A stretch of 64,000 nucleotides of DNA from an uncultured Streptomyces sp. (lineage in GTDB: Bacteria > Actinomycetota > Actinomycetes > Streptomycetales > Streptomycetaceae). This document shows, in pieces, positions 8,658 through 16,862 of the stretch. The notes beneath the pieces are model-generated. The model was not told where the DNA came from, made no database searches, and was given only the letters and a program-made list of their open reading frames with translations. Position numbers and translations under genes: made by a program. The stretch covers positions 1 through 64,000 of the forward strand of contig NZ_CANLBS010000022.1 of assembly GCF_947488945.1 (NCBI RefSeq). Reading direction: 5' to 3'. The number at the start of each line of letters is the position of its first letter. Position 1 is the first letter of the stretch.

Positions 8658-10444
8658 TGGATGCTGCTTTCAGGTGGGGGGACTGGGCTGCTGCCTGGCG
8701 CAGAATGCAGTCCCAGGCCGGTACACGCAGCCCGCAGGATGCCTTCTGCAGCCTGGCTCCTGGCGTACTCGCGTTCGCCGGCGCTTGCAGGGTCGGTACG
8801 GCGCGGAAGAGGCCGGGCTCCATCGTGGAACGGCGCATCGGCCGCAGGCGGCACCTCCCATTTTTCCGGAGAGATCGGCAGCCGGAAGGATCCGGGCACT
8901 GCATGGCCGCGCTCCTCAGCCTGGATAGCGTCCTTGGCTTGGTTCGCCATTGCTTCCCCCTCTCCGCCGAGGCGGCGGCGCAGTGACCGCCAAGCGGTCT
9001 TCCATTCAGACTCCGGGGCCAGATCCCGGAGTCCGAGTGCGAGGTAGGGATTCAGGACGTAGTCGCTCTCCCGGCGGTGCTGAAGATTCCGAATGATGTC
9101 TCGGTTGCGCGCCAGATTCGCACTGGCTCGCGCTGGCAGCCGATCCTCTCCAGACCTCTTGCGATCGGAGGGCGGGTGGATCTCTTCCAAGGCTTCTTCA
9201 TACGACGGCTTGGGCGAGGCGCGAAGGATCCGGAGAAAGGCACGAACGTTGTGAGCTTCCCACCTGGCAGCCGTCGTCAGCCTCTGCAGTGCTCTTGTCT
9301 CATCCCACGCGCGTCGGAAGAACATCTCCGCGCGATCGTGGTCACCGTGCAGCTCCGCGAGGCTGCCGTTCCTCACCATCCTGAGAATCCGCCGGACCAT
9401 GAACCAGCTGGCGAATTCCCTCTGAGCGGCCAGGTCTATCCGAGCCATAGGAGCCGTCTTCTCCAAGACAGGCCACAGCCACTTGCGGTCAGTAAGCCCC
9501 CTTGGGAGCTCGCCGGTTTTGCGGACTGCTCTCAGCTGGGAGGCCAGCGACCAAGGCTCCGTTGAGTGCGGAATCAGGTCGTCGATGGCCGTGACGTCGC
9601 CTTGCGCGAGCCGCGTGATGCAACTGCGCCGGAAGATCTCATCCTCCCAGCCGAGTTCCGCGATCAAGTGGGTGGGCAATTGCGCCGGAGCTATGCGCGC
9701 TTGCAAGTAGAGGCTTCGGTCGTCGGCAGAGCCCAGACCACGGTTACGGAGGCGTCCCTGGTCGATCAGGTCGTCGATGACGGGCAACGGCAAGTGCTGC
9801 AGCAGCTCCTGCTGTGCCTCTTCAGTGATGCGAATCCGCGAGGTTACCCGGATGTAGGAGGTATAGCGTCTCCATGCCGCGTCTGAATCCTCACTCCGGA
9901 CTACGGCGCCCTGTTCGCTGTTGTGGCCATCAGGGATCCGGCCGGGCAAGTCGTCGGCCAGCGCCCTTGCCCGAGCCGATTGCAGATGAGGCAGCAGATC
10001 CGGGAAAGCGTCGAGGGCTTCAGCCAGCAGGCAGACGGCTGCGATGGAGGGCAGCGGTAGAACGGCGGAGAGGGCTGACGCCGCCAACTGGTCCTTGGCG
10101 GCGTCCGCTGTCCCATCTTCGAGCGCTGTTGCCGGGAAGCCCGCTGCGCGTACGCCTTGGGCAAGGTCTTGCACTGCGCCGATTGCAGCCTTCCACTGCT
10201 CCTCGGAGCTGAAGCCTTCGGGCAGTCGGGCCGCGGGAGAGCTCTCCAGTACGGACTCGGCTGGCTCAGGGCTGCAGGACGCGGCGGCCGCAGGAGCGGG
10301 GACCTCTTTGCCTGCGGCCCGGGCAGCGATCAGGGAGAGTCGGCGCTGCCGTTCCCTCTCGAGGAGCTCCCAGCGTGCTGCCGCGGCTCCGCCGACCTCA
10401 GGCGCAGGTTCGGGAGAATGCGAGAAGAGCGGGTTACCTATCAC
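8654..10444 (-). CDS. unrecognised helical protein with degenerate J-domain-like segment
   Basis: 596-residue, mostly helical protein of unknown function. Near the C-terminus, residues about 465-512 read like a J-domain: NPYLALGL (helix I), a helix with ESEWKTAWRSLRRRL (helix II) and AMANQAKDAIQAEE (helix III). The HPD tripeptide that stimulates Hsp70 in true J-proteins is missing; a GGEGE loop is in its place. The rest (about 140-450) has no motif I recognise, and the tail is proline-rich. ATGA overlaps link it to the helicase gene upstream and the GrpE-like gene downstream. It could be the client adaptor connecting helicase and Hsp70, which is inference. Confidence 0.6.
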   Translation of the reverse strand: MIGNPLFSHSPEPAPEVGGAAAARWELLERERQRRLSLIAARAAGKEVPAPAAAASCSPEPAESVLESSPAARLPEGFSSEEQWKAAIGAVQDLAQGVRAAGFPATALEDGTADAAKDQLAASALSAVLPLPSIAAVCLLAEALDAFPDLLPHLQSARARALADDLPGRIPDGHNSEQGAVVRSEDSDAAWRRYTSYIRVTSRIRITEEAQQELLQHLPLPVIDDLIDQGRLRNRGLGSADDRSLYLQARIAPAQLPTHLIAELGWEDEIFRRSCITRLAQGDVTAIDDLIPHSTEPWSLASQLRAVRKTGELPRGLTDRKWLWPVLEKTAPMARIDLAAQREFASWFMVRRILRMVRNGSLAELHGDHDRAEMFFRRAWDETRALQRLTTAARWEAHNVRAFLRILRASPKPSYEEALEEIHPPSDRKRSGEDRLPARASANLARNRDIIRNLQHRRESDYVLNPYLALGLRDLAPESEWKTAWRSLRRRLGGEGEAMANQAKDAIQAEERGHAVPGSFRLPISPEKWEVPPAADAPFHDGARPLPRRTDPASAGEREYARSQAAEGILRAACTGLGLHSAPGSSPVPPPESSIQ

Positions 10445-13400
10445 AGCTCGTCCTCGGCATACCGGGCAATCGCGGAGGTCACTGCTGCCGGGGTCCGGTC
10501 CAGGCAGTAGGCATCCACGAACGCGGTCCGCTCGGCGATGCCCAGATCGGCAGCCGCCTCTGACAGCTTCCTCAGCCGCAGCGCCATGGAACCAGACTCA
10601 GCTGATTCCAAGGGGTGCTTGACCGCCACAGCAAGGGGTTCTTCCGAGAAATCGCTGTCTACCAACGCGATCAGACCAGCGGGCGTCCGACGGATGTCCG
10701 CTTCGATCTCCGTCCGGTCCCTGGACCAGCGGTCAAGCAGTGTTTCGTGGGCCGCGGTGTCGACTTGCAGGCCGCCGCCGTGCAGGACGCCCATCAGGTC
10801 ACGGGCTAGCCGCCAGTCGAGAAGGGGATGCAGGCGCATGTTCGAGTAGTCGCGGAGACAGCGGTAGCAGGATCCGAGGCATTCATCCGCGTGGGTTGCG
10901 CCGAGCTCTTCCAGATAGGCAACGACCTTCACGAGGAATTTGTCGATCTCATCCGCTGCACCCAGACGGGTGCTGAATCCTGCGCCGTTCTCCAGGCTGT
11001 CAGCGAGGTAGGCGAAGACAGGGGAGGCGGCTGAGGCGGACCCGTGGATGCCGGCAATGAGCTCCTCCGCCTGCACGTCGAGATGTGGGGCCGCGGCCCG
11101 GCGGAGCAGTGCGGACAAGGAGTACCAGGCAGCTCGGCGGCCGTGCACTGCATCGGCGAAACCGTGCTCCTGGCCGTACTCGGAGATGTCGAACCTGAGG
11201 CCCCGTTGGGGATCGACAGCGGCACGGGCGCCGATGAAGAGCATGTCCGTGTGCTCGGCACCGCCCAATGCGGTCTCTAGGTCTGCCTGGGCTTTGGGGC
11301 TGTCAACGACGTGATAACCGCGCCACGGGCCATTGGCCTTCTTGAAGCGGAAGAGGCGGCCGTTGTTGCTGTTGATGGTGTACCGGTTGCCGCTGCCAGC
11401 ATGGACAACGAGCCAGTCGTCGGCCGTACGGGGTACACGGGGGGCGTCGTTCTCGAGGTCGGCAGCAGTGCGCGTGCTCGCTCCGCCGCGGCCCCACTCG
11501 CGGGATCCGTCGTAGTCTCGAGGCTCTCCTGCGCGGAAACCTGCTGGTTCGCGGAAGGGGAACGCCGTGTAGCTGCGGCCGGAGGCCCCGCACGCCGGGC
11601 AGGAGACGGCGTCGCTTTCCTGGTCCACGGGCTGGATGTGCGCGCAGAGACGGCACATGGCAACCCAGTTCTCAGGTCCGAAGGGCTCCTCCTGCGCGAT
11701 GGGCTTCGTTCGGCCCGGACGGAAGGAGACAACGCCCATCGACTGGTGCAGACGACCGTCGCGAGGGGTCTCCGCGCCGGGGGCGAACTTGGTGAGGGAG
11801 AGGGAGAGGTCCCGGTCGATGGCTCCGTCCGGCGGCCACGGGAAGTTCCGATCTGGCAGCCGGGTGTAGAGGTAGCGGACCCTGGTGGGGAAGCCGAACA
11901 TGGGAAGCAGGCCGGACTCAGCGAGGCGCTGGCTCAGGTCGGAATGGCCGGTAGGGGCAGCGGCGACCTGATCGATCTGGTCGATGAGTTCATCGGCGCA
12001 GGCCGCTGGGTCAAGAGACGCGACCGCCTCGGGTGTGCGGGCCTGCAGCGCCCGTCCAGCGGCGGCTACATCGCCCTGGTGTTCCGCGACCCATCTACGG
12101 ACCGCATGGGAGTGCGTCGGCCAGTCCTGGGCCGTACCGAACTCACCGTGGATGTTCTGAGTCAGCGGCGTGCTCTTGGAAGCCCCCGCGGCGGCGATAG
12201 AAGCGAACGCCTGGCGGAGCACTTCGCCGAGTAGGACCCGCTTGAAGACGGACTCCATGCCGAGCGCGAGGTAGGGAGCGGGAGTCGGCGCGTTGGTGAT
12301 CTCCTCAGGCCGGGCGAAGTAGTGCTCGTCGTGGCTGCGGCCTCGGCAGACAGTGAGGGCGACAGCGGTCGGATTGCCCCGACGGCCTGCGCGTCCGACC
12401 CGCTGCTGGTAGTTGAACCGCGTGGGCGGCATGTTGGCCAGCATGATGGTGTGGAGGGAGCCGACGTCGACGCCGGCCTCCATGGTCGTTGTCACCGAGA
12501 GGACTTCGATGCCGTCGGCAGCCTCGACGTCGTCTTCGCCGAGGAAGACGTCCTGGAACCTCGCCTGACGGGATTGCGCTTCGATCCGATCGGTCTGACC
12601 AGTGAGTTCGGCGGCGCGCAATGCAAACCCTCCGGTGCCGCTCTCCGCCTTCCAGGCGTAGTAGTCGTCGTTGAGAGCGCCCTCGTACTTCTGCGGGTCC
12701 GCGGGCAGCTGGGCTCGGCACTTGGTGCAGATACCCGCGCCCGGATGGAGGTGGGGGCGGCGGCAGGTGGGGCAGGTCCAGGTGCGCCCGCTGCCCACCC
12801 TCAAAGAGACCTTGGCAGGATCGATCGTGTACTGGACGACGGCGGTTCCCCAGACTCCGAGGACGCGATCGATCACATCCCCGTACTCCGCACCTTCCCT
12901 CTGGGCGACGGCCTTCCAGAATCGGGCCAGCGGTGCCGGCGGCTTCTCAGAGCCGCCGCGCAGTTCCTTGAAGCGGCGCATCATGCCCAGGACCCGCAGG
13001 CTGGCCCTGGCCAGGGAGAGGTCGGAGCCCGTGGGCAGGTCGACTGGGGACCGGTCGTCGGAGAAGCTGAGCCAGCCGAGCCCGAGGGACTCGAAGTCCA
13101 TCCCGGCACCGGTAAACAGCCCTTGCACGAACTCTCGGCCCAGGTTGTCTTCGATTCGTGAGAGGAACTCCTCCTGGTCACCGGTAAGGCCGGCTTTGCG
13201 TCCCCGGTCCCCCTTCCAGTCGAAGAGGGATGTCCACCGGATCCCCTTGTGGTCCTGCAAGGACGCCGCTGGGCCGCCAGGATTGATCCCCCGGTCGAGC
13301 AGGCGGCCTCGAAGGTCGTAGCGCAGGTCTGAGAACGACGGCAGGCGGCCGAGCACAGACTCAAGTTCCGGCATCCGCGCAGGGTCGGCGAGCGGGTCGT

Positions 13401-15900
13401 CCTGGAGGATGTCCTTGAGGTCGGCTACTTCTCGCGGATGCCTGCCGCGCAGCCGCGTAATGGCTGCGACTGCCTGGTCACGGTCGGTGGAAGCGCCTCC
13501 ATCACCGTAGAAGGCCTTGAACAGCCGAAGGTCCGCTTGCGGATCGCCTTGCTCCTGAACGGCTTCGGCCGCCATGAGGCGGAGGAGGTCCTGGTAGTGG
13601 CGCAGGGACAGGCCGCTCGCGAGATCCGCAGCATCGTCACGGCTGTCCGAGAACGCGATGAGTTTGCGCTCTGCGTCCGGAAGGTGGCCGAGGACTTCGG
13701 AGGTCAGTACCTGGTTGAGCTTCTCAAAGCCGGTACGCATCCGCCGCACCGGACTGCTGCGCAGACGAGAGGGGTGGTCGATGCCCACCGGCTTCATCGC
13801 CCCGGTTCGGGCGTCGCGGACCTGCCTTTGCTCCCAGTCGTCCCCGCAAGCGGGACAGCGGGTCGGAACGGCCGGCAGGGACTTGAGGTCGATGGGATTG
13901 CCCTCCCCCTTCCGGTCGGGCACCACGTGGAAGGACCACCCGGTCGGACTGGCCTTGTCGTTGACCAGGCGCCCGGTGTCCGGCAGATACCGGCTCTCCC
14001 GGAACTCGAACGCCGCACGGCGCCCCTTGTTCGACTCGCCACCGCTCCACGACGCTTCCTCCGTGCCGAGCGCCGCAGTACGCGGCCAGTAGACAACGTA
14101 GTTGCCCGCATCGGGGGCGCCGGTCACCTCGTCCGGCAGCCGGTCGAAGTCCGGGAAATCCGTATGGAGTGAGCCCTTGAACGCCTCACGCCCCATCGAG
14201 GACGGCACGGCGTATCCGCCGAGCATGAGGTCGCCGCAGCTCTGGCAGTACAGGAGCTCCAGCACGCGCGCGCCGCAGCTGCACCGAGGGGTGGGCGTAC
14301 GGAACAGGCGGCCGACACGGCGCTTCGGAGTCCGCTCCCCGGGCACGTCGGGGCACATGGGGTCTGAGCAGGCCCACATGCCGTCGATGTTGCGGAAGAA
14401 CATGTGGGCGCGGAGCTTCGGGCGCCCCTTCCCGTCGGCGACAGCGAGCGCCCTGAGGACACCCCGCAATCCCTCTGCCTGCCCGTCGTGCGTAGGCGCG
14501 CCGGGAAAGAGCTTCTCGGCCGCATCGGGGAGCGCCATAGCCTGCGGCTTTCCCTCCGGCGCAAGCGTCAGGGCGAGTGCGTCGGCAGCGCCGGTGGAGT
14601 CCAGGAGCTCGTTGGCCTCTTTGCTCGTGAGCTGCTGGGCGGCGGCCCCGGAGAGTGCGCTCAGATGCTCCGAAAGGTCGACTGGCCGCGGCGCGGGCAT
14701 CACGAGGTGGCCGGGGATCACCGTCTGCCGGCCGCTCGGCAGAGCGAAGAACGCCTCTAGGAAGTCGTCGTCGCGTCCGGCTTCCAGAGAAGCTGACGCG
14801 GCGAGGACACGGAACCTGTCCGGCGCTGAGTCCAGGCCGAGGCGGTGGCGGAGTTTGCGGAGCAGGTAGGCGACTTCGGTTCCAGCCGTTCCCCGGTACA
14901 TGTGGAGTTCGTCCAGGACGAGAGTGAAGCGGGCCCCCGGGGTGGTCTCAAGCCATCGCTTAGTGGCGCGGAAGAGCGGATCCTCCCGCGGCCGGGTCAG
15001 CATGATGTTGAGCATCGAGTAGTTGGTGACCAGGACGTCGGGGGCAGCATGCTGCATGTCCCAGCGGGCGTGCATCTCGGAGCCGCCTACGCGCGGAATG
15101 AAGTCATGAGATTTCTTGCCGCTGCGGTTCTCTCGGTCCTCGAGTCCCGTCATGTAGGTGCGCATCCGGTCCAGAGCGGGGCGGGAGTCCGAAGGCCCGG
15201 AGACGGGGGTGGCCCCGGTGTAGCGGCCGAAGTAGAAGCGGTGGCCATTGCGGTGCTGGTCCAGCCACGCACGGGCCGGATCGCTGTCGAGCGCCCGGCG
15301 CAACCGCACCAGCTGGTCGTCGGCGAGGGCATTGGTCGGGTAGAGGACGAGGGCCCGCATCGCTGCCGGATGCCCGGGCTCGCCGCTCCGGCTGGGAGCG
15401 AACCCTTCACCGTCCTGCCACCAGCGGGACTGCGTGCTTCCCCGCCCGGTCCATTGAGAAGACTCGGCCACGAGATCTGCAATCAGCGGAAGCAGGAATG
15501 CCTCGGTCTTGCCTGAACCAGTACCAGCGGTAACGACGAAGTCACGGCCGTCTCCGCACGCACTGACAAGAGCCTCGTGCTGATGGCGGAAGAGCTCCTC
15601 CACGCCGTCGGGCAGCGCGAACCGGGCGAAGTCCGCTGCCTGGGGGTGCGCCCCGGCTGCCCGGAAGGAGTCCTCCAGAGGCATCCCGCTCATCTGGTAC
15701 TGCGGTCGCAGCTCGAGAAGCGGCTCCCTCCACGCCCCGCCGTCCGTGTTGAGGAGATCCCGCCTCTCGCGCATGACGGATTCGTCATCGACCGCAAACG
15801 GCGTGTCGTAGTACCGCATGAGGGTGTCCCTCAGCGCTCGGAATGAGCCGGGGATGTCAGACGCCGAGGGACGGCCCGGGCGGGGGGACGAAGAAGTCAT
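10441..15900 (-). CDS. giant DEAD/DEAH-box helicase with DUF1998 C-terminus
   Basis: 1,819-residue superfamily 2 helicase. Walker A AGTGSGKT is at about 125-132, the Walker B box is DELH (330-333), and motif VI QRVGRAGRRGN is at about 1162-1172. Several zinc-ribbon-like Cys pairs sit between and after the lobes (CSCG/CQSCG, CPACG, CPTC/CTKC, CRLC/CPACG). The C-terminal DUF1998 signature GSCYRCLRDYSN lies about 140 residues before the end. Helicase plus DUF1998 in one chain is the layout of DruE (Druantia), DpdJ and MrfA, whereas DISARM splits it into DrmA and DrmB. The ATG at 15900 overlaps the previous stop (ATGA). It is the core motor of this operon and probably acts on invading DNA. Confidence 0.9.
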   Translation of the reverse strand: MTSSSPRPGRPSASDIPGSFRALRDTLMRYYDTPFAVDDESVMRERRDLLNTDGGAWREPLLELRPQYQMSGMPLEDSFRAAGAHPQAADFARFALPDGVEELFRHQHEALVSACGDGRDFVVTAGTGSGKTEAFLLPLIADLVAESSQWTGRGSTQSRWWQDGEGFAPSRSGEPGHPAAMRALVLYPTNALADDQLVRLRRALDSDPARAWLDQHRNGHRFYFGRYTGATPVSGPSDSRPALDRMRTYMTGLEDRENRSGKKSHDFIPRVGGSEMHARWDMQHAAPDVLVTNYSMLNIMLTRPREDPLFRATKRWLETTPGARFTLVLDELHMYRGTAGTEVAYLLRKLRHRLGLDSAPDRFRVLAASASLEAGRDDDFLEAFFALPSGRQTVIPGHLVMPAPRPVDLSEHLSALSGAAAQQLTSKEANELLDSTGAADALALTLAPEGKPQAMALPDAAEKLFPGAPTHDGQAEGLRGVLRALAVADGKGRPKLRAHMFFRNIDGMWACSDPMCPDVPGERTPKRRVGRLFRTPTPRCSCGARVLELLYCQSCGDLMLGGYAVPSSMGREAFKGSLHTDFPDFDRLPDEVTGAPDAGNYVVYWPRTAALGTEEASWSGGESNKGRRAAFEFRESRYLPDTGRLVNDKASPTGWSFHVVPDRKGEGNPIDLKSLPAVPTRCPACGDDWEQRQVRDARTGAMKPVGIDHPSRLRSSPVRRMRTGFEKLNQVLTSEVLGHLPDAERKLIAFSDSRDDAADLASGLSLRHYQDLLRLMAAEAVQEQGDPQADLRLFKAFYGDGGASTDRDQAVAAITRLRGRHPREVADLKDILQDDPLADPARMPELESVLGRLPSFSDLRYDLRGRLLDRGINPGGPAASLQDHKGIRWTSLFDWKGDRGRKAGLTGDQEEFLSRIEDNLGREFVQGLFTGAGMDFESLGLGWLSFSDDRSPVDLPTGSDLSLARASLRVLGMMRRFKELRGGSEKPPAPLARFWKAVAQREGAEYGDVIDRVLGVWGTAVVQYTIDPAKVSLRVGSGRTWTCPTCRRPHLHPGAGICTKCRAQLPADPQKYEGALNDDYYAWKAESGTGGFALRAAELTGQTDRIEAQSRQARFQDVFLGEDDVEAADGIEVLSVTTTMEAGVDVGSLHTIMLANMPPTRFNYQQRVGRAGRRGNPTAVALTVCRGRSHDEHYFARPEEITNAPTPAPYLALGMESVFKRVLLGEVLRQAFASIAAAGASKSTPLTQNIHGEFGTAQDWPTHSHAVRRWVAEHQGDVAAAGRALQARTPEAVASLDPAACADELIDQIDQVAAAPTGHSDLSQRLAESGLLPMFGFPTRVRYLYTRLPDRNFPWPPDGAIDRDLSLSLTKFAPGAETPRDGRLHQSMGVVSFRPGRTKPIAQEEPFGPENWVAMCRLCAHIQPVDQESDAVSCPACGASGRSYTAFPFREPAGFRAGEPRDYDGSREWGRGGASTRTAADLENDAPRVPRTADDWLVVHAGSGNRYTINSNNGRLFRFKKANGPWRGYHVVDSPKAQADLETALGGAEHTDMLFIGARAAVDPQRGLRFDISEYGQEHGFADAVHGRRAAWYSLSALLRRAAAPHLDVQAEELIAGIHGSASAASPVFAYLADSLENGAGFSTRLGAADEIDKFLVKVVAYLEELGATHADECLGSCYRCLRDYSNMRLHPLLDWRLARDLMGVLHGGGLQVDTAAHETLLDRWSRDRTEIEADIRRTPAGLIALVDSDFSEEPLAVAVKHPLESAESGSMALRLRKLSEAAADLGIAERTAFVDAYCLDRTPAAVTSAIARYAEDEL

Positions 15901-16862
15901 CGTGCGGCCTTCCGGGAGACTGCAGGCTCCTCGACTTCGAGCTGCTGGAGCAGTGATGCGGCCAGCTTCTCGGCTGCGTGCCGGGGAATGTTGTCGTAGC
16001 GGACGATTTGCGCCTTCTCGTGGATCCGGGGCTGGATTCCCGTGCACAGAACGGCGGCTCTTGCGTGGAGGGGCGGAAGCGGGGCTCCCCAGTCGACAGA
16101 GAGCCTGCCAGTCCGCTCACGGCCCTTTCCGGACTCGGGCCGCCACCGCATCGTGCCGGTCCCAAGCCTGGCGTGCTCCAAGAAGACGCCGTTCTCATGC
16201 TCCGTGCTGTGCCACTCCTGCCCCCGCCGGATCTGCACGAGGCGCGCCCAGTCAGTGCTGCGCCACCGGTAGAGTCCCTCTTCGGAATACGACTGTGCGG
16301 GTTCGTACTGCCGGTTCTCGTGGTTGTAGCGCTCCACCGTGTGGGCATTGCCGATGGCCGGAGGAGCAGCCGGGGAGCCGGGCGCCAGTTCCGGCAGCAG
16401 GGCGAAGAGACGGAGGGACGCGCAGGGCACAAACGTGCATCCGACCTTCTCCGCATGCTGTACGAGCTTGTCAGGGTGCTCGTACCCCAACAGCACGGTG
16501 TCGGGCACGGCGATGTCTCCTTCAGCGGTCTCATTGCGAATCCAATGGATCCGCTCGCCGGCGTCGTAGAGATCCTCCACAGCTCTGCTGATGGCCGCGG
16601 AGCGCCGACCCGTAAGGAGTGCGAGACCGTCCGAGTAAGGAAGGGTCGTCAATACGGGCGGCGCTACAGCCCACAGGCCGGCCCGCCAGTCGACATCGAT
16701 GTAGCCGAGCGCCGATACATCCCGCAGCCACCGCCCTTCCGCCCCTTCACGGACGCTGATCCCCCGGCTGCGGGTGATCCAAGTGAGGGCTGCCCTGAAG
16801 TCAGTGATCTTCCCGTAACCGATCTCGCTAACCCACCTGAGGAGCAGGTCCCCGACCTCCAT
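15897..16862 (-). CDS. unrecognised protein with N-terminal winged-helix-like region
   Basis: 321 residues, no family recognised. The first about 65 residues (LLLRWVSEIGYGKITDFRAA then a turn and WLRDVSALGYIDVDW) look like a winged helix. The remainder is a mixed alpha/beta region without obvious catalytic motifs. The ATG at 16862 shares TGATG with the stop of the upstream gene, and its own stop overlaps the helicase start by ATGA, so it is translated in step with both. Its place directly before a DUF1998 helicase is reminiscent of the accessory genes of Druantia type II (DruF/DruG), but I see no sequence feature that proves homology. Confidence 0.7.
   Translation of the reverse strand: MEVGDLLLRWVSEIGYGKITDFRAALTWITRSRGISVREGAEGRWLRDVSALGYIDVDWRAGLWAVAPPVLTTLPYSDGLALLTGRRSAAISRAVEDLYDAGERIHWIRNETAEGDIAVPDTVLLGYEHPDKLVQHAEKVGCTFVPCASLRLFALLPELAPGSPAAPPAIGNAHTVERYNHENRQYEPAQSYSEEGLYRWRSTDWARLVQIRRGQEWHSTEHENGVFLEHARLGTGTMRWRPESGKGRERTGRLSVDWGAPLPPLHARAAVLCTGIQPRIHEKAQIVRYDNIPRHAAEKLAASLLQQLEVEEPAVSRKAAR

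Noticed and set aside
11311..13161. Rightward open frames opposite the giant helicase.
   Set aside because: No start sites or domains; they arise from GC-rich codon bias of the helicase gene.
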